In this document: positions 1 to 11,296 of the stretch, in pieces
How positions within the stretch are numbered: the stretch's first letter is position 1
How the letters are laid out: each line of letters opens with the position of its first letter
Assembly (NCBI RefSeq): GCF_000275845.1
Contig: NW_006766899.1
Span: forward strand, 97,660-161,659
Origin: Dichomitus squalens LYAD-421 SS1
Lineage: Eukaryota > Basidiomycota > Agaricomycetes > Polyporales > Polyporaceae
Reading direction: 5' to 3'
Length of the DNA stretch: 64,000 nucleotides
Translations under genes and position numbers: made by a program
Notes under the pieces: generated by a model
What the model saw: only the letters and a program-made list of their open reading frames with translations
Told to the model about the DNA's origin: nothing
Database searches by the model: none

Positions 1-1356
1 TTCTCAGTACCCAGTGCACATTCCATATCGCCTTTCTGCTCAGCGTCGGCGCTGCACGTAGCGCGACTCGATATCGATTCCCCGATCTTCTGTTTTTCCA
101 GCAGGTGCAGTCCCGGAACTCGGGCCAAGCCTTGTCCGCACGGCCACTTGTGTATTTATCGTCTCTTTGGGAACTCTCTAAGTCCCGCGTGCGTGGCGTC
201 GCAGATTGTCTGCGACCGCATGATTCCCTCTCCGGCGTCGCCGTCGATGGCCGATGCGTCGCCACGGGTCGTCTCGGAAGGGGGTCTCTGCGCGCGGCGC
301 GAGCTTGAGACTTGCGAAGACATCTTCAAGTGCGCAGCTCTTGCAAATCACATCGTCGCGACCAGTATTTATAGATATCAAGGGGGAAGCCTTTGTATGT
401 CCGCCCACTTCGCACCACTTACATCGACGCGAGTAGAGTTTTGCGCGTTCGGGGCTAGCGGAGTGTTCATGTGCACACAGCTTTCACCATATGCACAGCT
501 CCAGCTGAAGCGGGAGCATCACCCGCATCGCCCTTGACCGAGAGGCTATGAAATCTAGCTCGAATTGGCCACGTCGAGTGGTCGCGCTTCTGTTGCGCCC
601 GTCTGTCCGCCGGGTCGTATGCATCTGATGGGCGCCTCACGAGATCATCGTCGCACCCACGCGCATGTGGTTGATGTGCACCAGAAGATCTGCTTTGCAG
701 CCGTCTGAACTCAGAAGATGTCAACTGTGGCAAGGATATGTGACCTGCTCTCAGCCGGGGGTGAGCGTGGGGTAGCCGGTGAGCTCATTCCGTGCACTCA
801 TCCGCTTCCTGGGCAGGCACATAACATGCGAACGAACCCACCTGATAAGAAGCTGCGGCGAAGAAGCGCACACAAAATACAGCATCGCAACGGTTCGCTT
901 GAAGTCGTGTGGTTTCGCGGGAGGATGAGGCCCGAGGTAAGGCATTCCATCAACCGATGCAACGTGATCTGACATCTCGACTGAGTACTAGTGACAGCGA
1001 TCAGTTCCTGTCAAGCCGCGAGGAATTCTACACCTTCTTCCTAGCTTGCTGTACTGAACCATGGCCGACTTGCAAGTTGCCATGAGGACCTTGGAACAAC
1101 CTGGTCCTTGAGGATTCAGACGGTGAATTGGGCGGGACCCGGACATTCGACCGTCCGAGGGGCACGAGCGCTTGGTGGGGGGGTGGGAGAACCGATCGCG
1201 CGGACAAGCAGATCTGGGATGCAAGATCTGGGATAGCTGGGTGGCTCTTCTTATCGACTCTTCCGGTTGGGTACATCACCCGATAAAATGCGCTAGCTCG
1301 CGCGTAGCGTCCCCTCCCCCCCGCATCTCTTCGTTGCACCTTTGCACGCCTCGACC
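1..1356. other. No supported gene; upstream region of the purine permease
   Basis: Several short open frames of up to 129 codons cross this stretch on both strands, but none has a recognisable family, a consistent codon pattern or splice-linked partners. The last few hundred bases are presumably the promoter and 5' leader of the permease starting at 1357. I see no clear TATA box. Confidence 0.5.
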
Positions 1357-3845
1357 ATGGTAGGCTTCACGGATAGGTTGAATGCCCGAGTAAGTAGTCC
1401 ACCTCTTCGCGCGATATCGTTCGAGCGTGCTCAGGTTACCTAGGTTGCGGACTCCGCCGTCGGGAGGTATTTCCGCTTGGAGGGTTCCGGTCACCCACGC
1501 GAACGTGAGGGGTCTCGGTTCTTGGTGCGTTGTGCCGCTCGTCCGACTCCATCGAACAACTTTGACATTTCCTGCTGCAGACTGAGATCCGTGCTGGTCT
1601 AACAACATGGGTGAGTAGTCCAGGCGTACATGTTCAATCTCGCGAGATGTTAACCTCTCGGACAGGCCGCCATGGCGTACATTGTATGTAGTTACGTTCT
1701 GCCCTTCGCGTCTTTCCTCTCAATGCGACTTGCTCTCCAGATCTCTGTCAACGCTTCCATCCTCACGGACTCTGGAGGAACATGCGTGTGCTCAACGAAC
1801 GACGGTTGTCTTGATGACCCAGCCTACAACACCTGCCTCGGTGAGATTCAGCGCGACTTCATCACCACCACCGCTTCGATCGCCTCGCTTGCCTCTGTTC
1901 TCATGGGGGCACTCGCCAACTTGCCGGTCGGGATGGCTCCAGGTTTGGGCCTCAACGCATACGTGAGTCATCCCGCTGCACTCTGTTTGCTCAGGTGCCA
2001 AACGGTCTATCCCATTAGCTCGCGTATTCAGTCGTAGGGTTCCACGGGAGTGGTTTCATCACATATAGGGAAGCTATGGCTGCGGTGTTCATGGAAGGGT
2101 ACGTGCCCACCGCGCTCCAGATCCACAGGTGCCTGGCCTTATCTCTGCGCGCTACTGTCTTTTAGCTGGATCTTCTTCATCCTCTCTCTGCTGGGTCTCC
2201 GGCAATGGCTCGCCCGCATCATGCCTCAGTCGCTAGTCTTGGCCGTTGGTGCTGGTATCGGTCTTTTCATCGCCTTCATCGGACTCTGTGAGCACGAAGC
2301 GCTACCCGCCTCTCCATATCGCGCCTAAGGCTGACCATGCATCCTCCGTAGCCTCTGGTGGTCTCTTCGTCATTGGTGGTGATACCACGAATCTCGTCGG
2401 CCTGGGTGGCTGCAAACCCGAGGACTACATCGACCCGAGCATGCCGTTCTACTGCAACTCCAAGGTCATGCGTCTCCCGACGATGTGGCTTGGTATCTTC
2501 ACGGGCGGGTAAGTCGCATCCGGATCCCATATCTATGACGTCCGGGCGGCACGTTAACTCACCTTGACACGCTTGTTTCCGTGACGCGCGTGCCTGACAG
2601 GATCTTCACGGTGTTCCTTATGCTCTACCGCGTTAAGGGCGCGATCATCTGGGGTATCTTCCTGACGTCGATTATCTCGTGGCCGCGCACGACACCCGTG
2701 ACCGCCTTCCCCCACACGGACGCCGGCGACGTTGCCTTCGACTTCTTCAAGAAGGTCGTTACCTTCTGGCCGTTGAAGCATGTCGGAAATGCCCTTGACG
2801 TAAGTTCGTTCGATCCGGTGGGCGTTGGCCTCGATTACTGACGCGCACATTTTGTTTGCCCTTTAGTACAACTATGGTAACGGCAAGGTGTGGTACGCGC
2901 TTATCACGTTCCTCTATGTCGACATCCTCGGTGAGCACGTCTTGCCTCTATCTCCCCATTTTCAAGCCCTCAACTAACGTGTGTCCCGCCTTCAGATACC
3001 ACCGGTACGCTATACTCCATGGCCAAGTTCGCGGGCCTCCGCGACCCCGTGACGCTCGACTTCGAGAATTCGACGATCGCGTACTGCGTCGACGCTTTCT
3101 CGATTTCCATGGGTGCGCTCATGGGCACGTCCCCCGTCACGGCTTTCATCGAGTCCGCGACGGGTATCGCTGAGGGCGGCCGAACGGGCATGACCGCGAT
3201 CGTGACGGGCATCATGTTCTTCATCTCCATCTTCTTCGCGCCGATCTTTGCGTCTATCCCATCGTGGGCCACTGGCGGTGCGCTTGTCATCGTCGGTTCG
3301 CTCATGATCCGCACGTGAGTACTATTCCTTGGCTCTGTTCTTCGTGTTCGTTGCGTTGTGGAGCATCTATCTGTGCTGCGTTCCAACCGCATCATTGATA
3401 TGCTGCGCGACGCAGACGATCCGGTACCTTTTCGACAGTGATGCTGATCCTCGTCGAACTCTTGCTGACGATCCACGAACCCAACAGGTCGCGCGAGATC
3501 AACTGGGACTACGTAGGCGATGCCCTGCCCGCGTTCCTCACCATCATCACCATCCCGCTCACCTACAACATCGCGTACGGCGTCATCGCCGGCATCCTCT
3601 CGTACGTCCTCCTCAACGGCGGTGCCTGGATCATCCGCAAGGTCTCCGGCGGCCGCATCGTTCCAGCAAACTACGACCTCGCCGAGACCTGGGTCATCCC
3701 CCCTGGCGGCATCGTGCCCGGCTGGGTCAAGGCTCTCCAAGGCCGGAACCGCAGGGAGGAGATCGTGCCAATGGAGCAGCGCCCGGCGCACTCGCCGTCG
3801 CTCGAGGAGCACACGAAGGGCAGCTTCGCCGCCTCGGAAATTTGA
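1357..3845 (+). CDS. AzgA-type purine (adenine/guanine/hypoxanthine) permease
   Basis: Purine:proton symporter of the NCS2/AzgA family, a polytopic plasma-membrane protein that imports adenine, guanine and hypoxanthine. I read 12 exons joined by short GT..AG introns. The start ATG at 1357 opens a short exon ([11 protein letters not shown]). Family signatures follow in order: [10 protein letters not shown] and AAMAYI (about 1587-1685), [17 protein letters not shown] (1741 on), [11 protein letters not shown] (about 1933), the [12 protein letters not shown] segment (about 2075), [20 protein letters not shown] (about 3121-3180) and the last exon, from [19 protein letters not shown] to the stop at 3843-3845. 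The total of roughly 580 residues fits the family, and no frameshift or early stop is seen once introns are removed. A minus-strand open frame over 2970-3812 is an antisense shadow. Family assignment is firm; substrate preference among purines is inferred. Confidence 0.93.
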
Positions 3846-5914
3846 AGATCCTCAGCGTCGCACCAGATAGGCTCTCCAGCGACACCTCGCCGAATGTATG
3901 CCCGCATGTAGATGACATATAGGTATTTATGCGGCGGCACCAGTTACACCAGCAGCATTTCGAACTTCCCTACGCCCTTCCCCGACTCTTGGATTATATC
4001 GCTTGGACCGTTGTATATAGAACTTACGGGCCCCGGCCGTTCAACTCGCGCTTCGGCTTGTTTCCTTCCCTCGCCCCTCTCCCTCTCCCCGCCTGCGACC
4101 TGCGCTCTCCTACCGCATCATCCCGCCTCGTTGTGTCGATATACCTTCCCGGTCGCGTGCGCCCGCATCCCTTCTCGTCTCGCTCTTGGGCGTGATGCCG
4201 CTGCCGACGTTGTAGAAAACCCATCCGTTATCGCTCTTATCATCTAGCCGCACGCTATTTCATTTAGCACGGCAGTATGCTAAGCGCCCCAAGTACGCAT
4301 GGTATACCCGTACATAGCGCGTAGGATGCTTCTTGTTGTAGGCTGAGTTTCTGCTGCTCGCCCGCTCTCTCGAAAAGCGCTGTACTATCTCAGATGTACG
4401 ACACGTCTTGTCTGTGCTCGAATGCATGTCCGCTCATTTCTGTGACCCTTAATATAACTTGCTGTATCTCTCTCGTGCGCCATGGTGTCATGTACGGCCA
4501 AGCGTCTCAACGCGTCAAAGGACCATGCAGGCAGTTTTGCATTCGCCCCCTCAAGCACAGCTGCTTGTGGCATATTCATGTCAGCCAATTCCGACGGGTG
4601 CTGGTACATTTTCTGTACCGTCAAGGCGAACAAACTCCCCGGATCACCGTGTCCGATGCGATATCAGCGAACTCGACGCATAATGATTGGGCGATATCGA
4701 CATGAGGATGAATGAGAACTCGGTGACCCTACTTACAGGATGAGGTTTGGTCCCATGAGGACAACAGTCTCGTAGGTACAAGTCCTGATGTGGATGTGTT
4801 TAGGTAATCACATGCCAGTACTGGATGATCCGACAACGTCCTTTCCTTCCTGCCCAACGCCAACAATTATCCCTCAAAAGGACACTCTCGTCTACGTGAA
4901 GGCCAACTACGAGCTCCGAGAGCCCGACCCCGACCCCTACAGCCCCCTACAGCCCGACCCTTACAGCCCGACCCCAAACCCCCGGAGGTCAGCGCCAAAT
5001 CTTCTTGAAACACGGTGCGCATCATGATCGACCTGCTGAATGTGGTGACTATGCCGAATGCTCACCGCGAGGCTAGAAAACACTTTTGTCCTCCGTCTAC
5101 CGCCAGGGAGCGGGGAGGATATTGACGCGGAGTGATTTGCTGATGCAGACCGTGACGTCGTTCTCTACACCGTACCACCTTCCCAGGCTTGCTCACGATA
5201 GCTTTCAACTTGCGTATTCTTACGTTAGCCATATCTTTCCACAACCTTGCAAGTCTCTTCGCGACGCCCGGTTGCGTAACCTTCCATGTGCTCTATCCGC
5301 AGACCGAAGCATATTCGAGTCTTCGTATGATGGGTGATTAACTCGTAGTGAGCATACTTGACATATATACAAACCTTATCGCACAAATTGGCTGCCAGCG
5401 TGCACCTCTCTCCCATCGTCTCTTCATAGAACATGCTCTTAGGACGACGACCTCGCATACAGAAGGTACGACGAACTCGCGGACAGAAGGTACGACGTCT
5501 GTCAGTGGGCGTGGCCTCCAGTATCCCTTTTATTCTAACTGGTGCACGTTGAAAGGGAGCCAGCCCCCTTCGCTGTTTTGCACGAACAATGCGTCCTACA
5601 ACGCCGGAATAGCTCGCGACGGTTACAAAGCTGTTTACGCTAGAAAACCCATGGTCTTGACGTGTGAGAAAGAATCCTCGATACACAGCGGACTAAACAG
5701 TAAGTCGTGTTCCCAGCGCCCACTTCCGAAAGTCGGTGTTGCTCGTCCAGACCAAACGTCAGAAGGCATAAAGGACGAGAAGACAAGACCGCGCATTTTG
5801 GTTTCCCGACCTGATCTCTGTCTCAGGCCGAGCGGCCTGAGGCAGCGAGCAGGAAGGTACTTATCCCGAGGACCACGAAAAGGTATGCGCCAGGACCGGA
5901 GTCCCTCCCTCGGG
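3846..5914. other. Intergenic, no supported gene
   Basis: The 3' flank of the permease followed by non-coding-looking DNA. Only short, mutually overlapping open frames occur. It contains a low-complexity CCCGACCCC/CCTACAG stretch near 4920-4978 and, near 5455-5495, a doubled segment containing ACAGAAGGTACGACG. Confidence 0.5.
4918..4978. repeat. Short imperfect CAGCCCGACCC tandem repeat
   Basis: The sequence repeats units close to CAGCCCGACCC with CCTACAG and TTACAG spacers, about four imperfect copies. It lies outside any gene. This is simple low-complexity DNA with no proposed function. Confidence 0.6.
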
Positions 5915-6167
5915 AAAAGAAACCACGCACCTTGGAAGGGCCAGAGGCCGATAGGGAGAAAATCACGTACCTTGCGTCCGTAACCGCCACCACCGTGGAG
6001 AAATCACCTACCTTTGGGCCACAACCGTAAAGAAACCACGCACCTTGAAGCGGAAACCGCTACGACCAGGAAGAAACCACGTACCTTTAGCCACGTCCCA
6101 CCACCGAAAGAAAATTACGCACCTTGATTAGGCCACCACCAAAAAGAAACCACGTACCTGGAGGTCG
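5915..6167. repeat. Degenerate minisatellite, about seven units of 35-40 bp
   Basis: A core close to AAGAAACCACGYACCTT recurs about seven times, starting near 5915, 5955, 5995, 6029, 6069, 6106 and 6142, with diverged GC-rich spacers between. The regular 34-40 bp spacing marks a decayed tandem array. On the opposite strand each core reads AAGGTRCGTGGTTTCTT, which resembles a 5' splice donor. No gene spans the array on either strand. Confidence 0.65.
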
Positions 6168-6614
6168 GACACTGAGAGCAGTGCGTTCTCGCCTCGGGGT
6201 TATATGCTCGCCAGCGTTGCTAACTGGCCCATGTCAGCCTATGGTCAGCCTCCTCATGACTCCTTGCGGCACACCGGCAGGTCAGCACGCTGGAAGGCTT
6301 ATGACGTCCTTGTGTCTTTCTTAGCCAACAGTCGACTGCATTGGTACGAACTGATGTGACGTCATCGAGCGTTGCTAGAACAAACTGTTCAGGATGATTG
6401 GCTGCGAACGAGGCTGGCCAGGTCACAGCATAACTACGAAGCATCGTCTTCTATGCCGACGTGCTGCTCGGGGCTGACCACTCGGTACTGACAAGCCAAG
6501 TGCACGTGCCGTTCCTGCACCAAGAACGCGGTCAAGGTCAGGAACGCGACTATCTCCCGTATCACGTCTCTCCTTCCTTCGCTTGTTCTCGACCACTTCT
6601 GAAGCGCCGTCCAG

Positions 6615-7487
6615 CCGACGCAGACGCGAAAGACTTCAAGCGTTCATACGCTCTCTCTCGTGTCGCGCATCCTTCAAAACGACTACTATTTGTGCAAGAC
6701 CATCGCGCTCCCGCCTCCGAAGAACAGTGAGGAGGATACCTCGCTCGAGCGCGTCATGCACTTGCGAGGTGAGGCTCCCGCTGAGCTGGTGAAGGACTGG
6801 GCAGTCGACGGAACGAACGCGCAAGATGTGGAACAAGATCGAGGAGTTGTTCTGGACGAACGCCACCATCTTCGTAGTGGGCGGCTTCTGGGGAAGGAAG
6901 AAGACGAAGAACGGCGATTTCTTCCTGTAAGCGGAGCATCTCAACTCGCTCAAATATCCTTATAACTCACGCCGTCCACTCAGCATGCATCTTGTTACGT
7001 TCGTTTTGTTCCTCCCGTCTCTGGCTGCGTACCCCTCTCCGACGTCGATCAACATTCTTCTCCGCACGTATCTCCTCAACACGCTCGCCCTCTACGTCGC
7101 GTGGCCGCCCTCCCTTGCCAATCGCCGGATTCTACGACACCGACACGCCCCCTCCTGCCGACACCATGACGAAGCCCGCGGACGGGGCGCTCGCCCCAGA
7201 GAACACGACCCCGTACGCGTGGCTCGCGATTGTGCAGAGCACGCTCTCACCCGGACGACCACCTGTGCAAGCTGCAGCGGTCGCTCGCGCACTTCGCAGC
7301 GCTGTACGGGACCACGCCCGCAAGGCGCTGGGAGGAGCTGGGCGTCGGGCTGGAGGACGCGGGCACGGAGAGGCTGGACGGGTCGCTGCTCGTGCGCACG
7401 GCGGGTTTGGCTCTGGAACGGGCGGGGTGGATGTACGAGGGGGAGGAGAGGAAGGAGTGGGACTTTGATGTGTTCTATTATGACTGA
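6615..7487 (+). pseudogene. Questin-oxidase-like (AflY/DUF4243) remnant, 5'-truncated and frameshifted
   Basis: Questin oxidase family proteins are fungal Baeyer-Villiger-type oxidases of polyketide pathways. Pieces of the C-terminal two thirds appear in the right order but in changing frames: VSRILQNDYYLCKTIAL (about 6660), LVKDWAVDGTNA (about 6788), then after a frameshift MWNKIEELFWTNATIFVVGG (about 6830-6885). After a probable intron (about 6928-6983) comes MHLVTFVLFLPSLAAY (6985), another shift to GFYDTDTPPP, a third near 7250 to DDHLCKLQRSLAHFAALYGT, and the end GWMYEGEERKEWDFDVFYYD. Family order and motifs (DFFLMHLVT, HPDDHLCK) are convincing. At least three frame changes cannot be explained by introns, and the N-terminal third is missing, so this is a relic. 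No polyketide synthase or other pathway gene lies nearby. Confidence 0.75.
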
Positions 7488-7712
7488 TTGTTTGTAGGAA
7501 GTCGATGCCCGATGTCGGCACGAGGTGCCTTGTACTAGCTGCCTTGTCCTATGAGGGAGGGCTGAGAGGCAGTTTGTCATCATTAACTGTACAAGAGACT
7601 TTTCATAGCAGAAGGTTATACTCATACATATCGCATGGCTCGCTGTAATACTAGTCCGGTACGACAACTGGCATCACGATAGCTACATTCCTGTAGAACG
7701 CGATCAACACAC

Positions 7713-8270
7713 TTACACCTGAAACCCTCTTAGATCTGGTATGATCTCGACAGAAGCGAATGGCCGCATGGAGTCGAAGAGGAAGAGCAGAGCGGCGATG
7801 GAAAAAATAATGAAGAATACCAAAAGCCCGCCGGATGGTGAAGGGCTTTGTGTTATTGGAGTCGCTACTGATAGCCACCCTGTCATGATTGCCGTAGAAG
7901 CGAACAAGCACAGTGCTGGTATCTGTCGGAAGAGGTAGAATTCAGGCCGTTCGGCTTGGTTCGCATCCTGAGACGAGAGGTCAGGCACATGTCTCGCAAT
8001 ATAGGTCTAGCTGCCTACCAGAAACACGGTGAAGTCCTTTTCTGCGAACAGTAACATGTTAATCAAGAGGCCGAAACCCGCGATGGCGGGCATCACTACG
8101 ACGACGGGCATATGCGGGAATACGATGGGTGCCGACGCTGACTCCAGTCTCTCATCCGAGGAAACAATGAGATCAATCACCATCAACAGAGACAACTGTA
8201 TGCCGTAGTTAGTGACTTGATATCCGTCAACCTTCTGTGCAGACGTACCAGGGAAAAGGTCATGAGCCAT
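7713..8270 (-). other. Membrane-segment-rich open frames downstream of the HET relic
   Basis: Two minus-strand frames, 8270-8007 and 7988-7713, contain strongly hydrophobic runs: MPVVVVMPAIAGFGLLINML in the first, and two stretches (around FASTAIMTGWLSVAT and GGLLVFFIIFSIAALLFLF) in the second. They are separated by a gap that could be a short intron. They may be a membrane tail of the neighbouring HET protein or a separate small membrane protein. No family is recognised and no start is certain. Confidence 0.3.
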
Positions 8271-9554
8271 CGCAGTCGACGGTGCCTCAGAAGCGCCGCA
8301 GACCGTAACTTGGCCATCTGATCATCACTGATGTACATAGCGCGGACGTGTCCATCCTCGTCTAGGTCAAAGGAATTGGCGAATGTTGCTGGAGATCCTA
8401 TGGAAAAGTCGTCCGTGGTGTGGTAGGATTGCTTGCGGAGCAACAGACAGGCCAAGCCTCGCCAAGGGTCCTCGCAAGCGAGGAGGGCTACGTGGGTAGA
8501 TTGGCTTGGGTTCGACGACGAGATCCGAACGACAGGGAGATGGACTTGCATGCCGTATGCGGAACAATTACATAGATAGGGGTGTATCGAGGATGTAGCC
8601 TAGCTTGCGATGGAATGCTCCTCTTAGGAGGGGCACGAGACTCGACAAGCCCTGGAAATCACCTGGGGAGGATGCGAGGAGGCCGTGGTCTCTTGTAGCG
8701 AGGAAGGCGGCTCCAGGGGATGTGGATGTATCCCTGGGCGCATAGCTGTACGTTGACCAGGCAGGGAACGTGAGAATGTCGGTGGAGTGGAGTGAACGGA
8801 GCCCCCAGGCAAAGATGGACTGGTCAGGAATCTTCCGCAAGACTTCCTCTTGGAGGCGTAAGAACGCGTGCTTACCTCCCCCGCCGTATATGACGGGCAA
8901 ATGGACGCCAAATATACCGAACAAGGAATACGCCTTGTCCTCCGCGCGCGTCGTCTCCCTGGAAGCTGCTCAAGACATATGACGGGCGATGGGGAAGCCC
9001 GACAGCTGTCTGTCGAAAGTCAATATTGAGCGGTCCACGCCCGTGATGGCCTCAAGAGATCTCGAACTTGGAGCCAAGTACTGACCAATCGTTGAAGAGG
9101 AACTCGACCGCTCGAGGTGCGATGAGTTCCTGGAGCGTCCATCCGCGTCGGTGCCACCTGCTATCCCGGAACTCTTGCTCCGAGTTCTTGGACGCGCTGT
9201 TGACATCCGATAGGTACGCATAACAGGCGTCAGCCTTACTGTACCAAACGAACATCGAGTTGATTGCCTCGGAGAGCTCGGCAGAGCTCGTCTTGTCGAT
9301 GCAACAGGAGTCGACCCAACCATAGTCATAGCCGCGACCTAGTGCAAAGCGACGAGATCTCAGGACCTTCTGTGATATCATAGGATAGGGGAGTCGAAGA
9401 TTGTGTTGCCGGGATGCTTCCTTTGGATTTCGCAGAGTTGTTGGAATGTCTGCTCTCCATAGGGGTTTTATGTGTGTGAGAGGATCGCATAGGTGACATG
9501 CTCGGGCTTGACGAACTCCACAAAGCGGAAAGTTCGCGTGTCGAGCAATCGCAT
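8183..9554 (-). pseudogene. HET-domain (heterokaryon incompatibility) pseudogene
   Basis: The start ATG at 9554-9552 gives the usual N-terminus MRLLDTRTFRFVEF and reaches AILSH, then stops at TAA. Downstream pieces lie in other frames: GEQTFQQLCEIQRKHPG, then GWVDSCCIDKTSSAELSEAI and RGWTLQELIAP (frame of 9381-9052). A shift near 9060 leads to the SLEAITGVDRSIL piece, and an in-frame TGA follows ARHMS at about 8965 where the family has a tryptophan. The frame then continues through LFGIFGVHLPVIYGGG and FLRLQEEVLRKIPDQ to about 8568. A C-terminal part resumes at 8551-8183. HET proteins trigger cell death on non-self recognition. Here at least two frameshifts and one nonsense codon make a functional product implausible. 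It belongs to the same subfamily as the transposon-split HET gene at 49830-61482. Confidence 0.82.
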
Positions 9555-11296
9555 CGTCGACTTACACCAGGCCTGTGGAAAATATATCCGTCAACCTGGA
9601 GAGCATTGAGAATCTACTTCGAACGCTTACCCTCAAGTTCGCTGGCAAAGCCTCGAAGAATGTGGAGTGTCTGGTCACGGAAGCGGTTGGGCTTATCATC
9701 CACAGTCAGCACGCCCTTGCGACCCTCAAGCCACAACCTCAAGGTCTCATGTCACCGCCCCCAAACTTCCCTGTCCATCTGTCAAATCTATAGAGTCAGA
9801 CTGCGTAGCCTTGGAGCTATGAAGACGCTGACAAAGGTCCACTGGTATGTCATCTATCGAGGTTCAACAAAGAGCTTCCTTGCGACCAGGAGAGGAAGTA
9901 GAAGGTGGATATCGCTAGGTATGTACACATTGCAGATTTGAGGTCCAAGGGGTGTGCGAATGACCAAGAATTAGATGCTGGTTGTATTGAGTCGCGGCTG
10001 TGCGAAGCACAGGTTGTGCGATTTGAACGAAGTGTCAGTGCCCTATGGACTGAACCCTAGGATGGCAGATACCAGTTTAACTGTACTTTGAGTAGAACAC
10101 TTTCACGAGGCCTTAGGGTCATGGATGCAATCTGTAGCTTGACTGACGTCATGATTCCTAAGACATTAGTCTTCCTTGCGACCTCGGTGAAAAATACCAT
10201 TCAATCGTAGCCGCAAACATACCGGATGAGCGCTTTATCACGGAGCGTTGGACATTGGAGATTACCGGGGTAGGCAAGTCAGGAGAGGATTCTGCACGAT
10301 GCGACACACAATGACAAGTCAAGCACGGATCCGGAGAAGGCGACAGGCGGGCATTCGGGTAGACACTAGACGGGCGCTTACCGGCATAGAGGCCAGGCGC
10401 ACCGAGAGTAGGTCCACTGGTAATGCGAACGGCCACGCTCGACACGCCGTTCGAGTCGTGCATCGCTCCAGTTCCCCGTAGAACGTGCCGAATCCCGCTC
10501 GTTGAAGTGCATCCGGATGCTTCGCATGTCAAGGTGGAGACAAGGTTCACTCCATGTCTACTACTATTACTACTACTACTACTAGCAGACTAGCTTCGTA
10601 CGAGGGACGATTTTGCGCCTCCGTTCAATGCGAGTCGGGTTTACGCCCGCGGAGAGCTCGCAATGGGCGACCTTCCTTTGCTATTCGGTCAGAAAGCTCC
10701 GTCACAGCCTCATTCAGCTCAGGTTCTGTGTCTGCATCCCTGGACTCCCTCGACCTCTGTCTTGGTTGATGTATGACCTTTCTCCAGTGACTCGGAGAAT
10801 ATGTGAATGCCATGTGATGCAGTCAGAATGAGGGCTTTACGTGGTATTCCCGCAGTGGGGCGCAATCAACCACTCATGCCGTCAAAGTTCGAAAGTGCAT
10901 AATGTTCAGTCTTCTTGTCCAGAGCACGGGTCCCATTGATATTCCCCTTCTTCGACAATAGTCCACATGCCACTTCGAGCTGCAGCATCGCCTGGATCCC
11001 GCCGTGACCACCCGCCATGAACCTTAAATGTGCTGCGGTAGCGTGAGCTCAGGGTCCTTTCAAAACCCGCGATAAGATCGTATGTTCCTTGAGCGCCCCT
11101 ATCTGCCGAGCTGCATCGACGCCCTCTGAATAAGTGAACAAGTAAGTTCCTACCCGCCTCTCTCAGTGATATGCAGCTGACCATCACCAGTCTGTCTTTG
11201 AGTCATGTGCAAAGCGACCCTTTCCTGGCTACTGCCAGGAAACGCACCCTCTATGGCAGATGGTTGGTAAGTGGTTACTCCCGTTATCCTTGTCCC
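9555..11296. other. Intergenic, no supported gene
   Basis: Short open frames on both strands (longest about 147 codons at 9498-9941 on plus, and 10550-10158 on minus) have no family resemblance or splice-supported extension. The only clear structure is a trinucleotide run at about 10557-10584. The right edge may contain 5' exons or the leader of the gene starting near 11297. Confidence 0.45.
10557..10584. repeat. (ACT)n microsatellite
   Basis: An almost pure ACT/CTA trinucleotide run of about nine units with one ATT interruption, in non-coding sequence. Confidence 0.85.

Noticed and set aside
148..537. 129-codon open frame at the left edge
   Set aside because: No recognisable domain, and overlapping open frames occur on both strands.
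2970..3812. 280-codon minus-strand open frame over the purine permease
   Set aside because: It is antisense to well-conserved permease exons and has an Arg/Asp-rich shadow composition without motifs.
5915..6167. CRISPR-like array
   Set aside because: The units are degenerate, the spacers are not unique or uniform, and the genome is eukaryotic; it is a decayed minisatellite.
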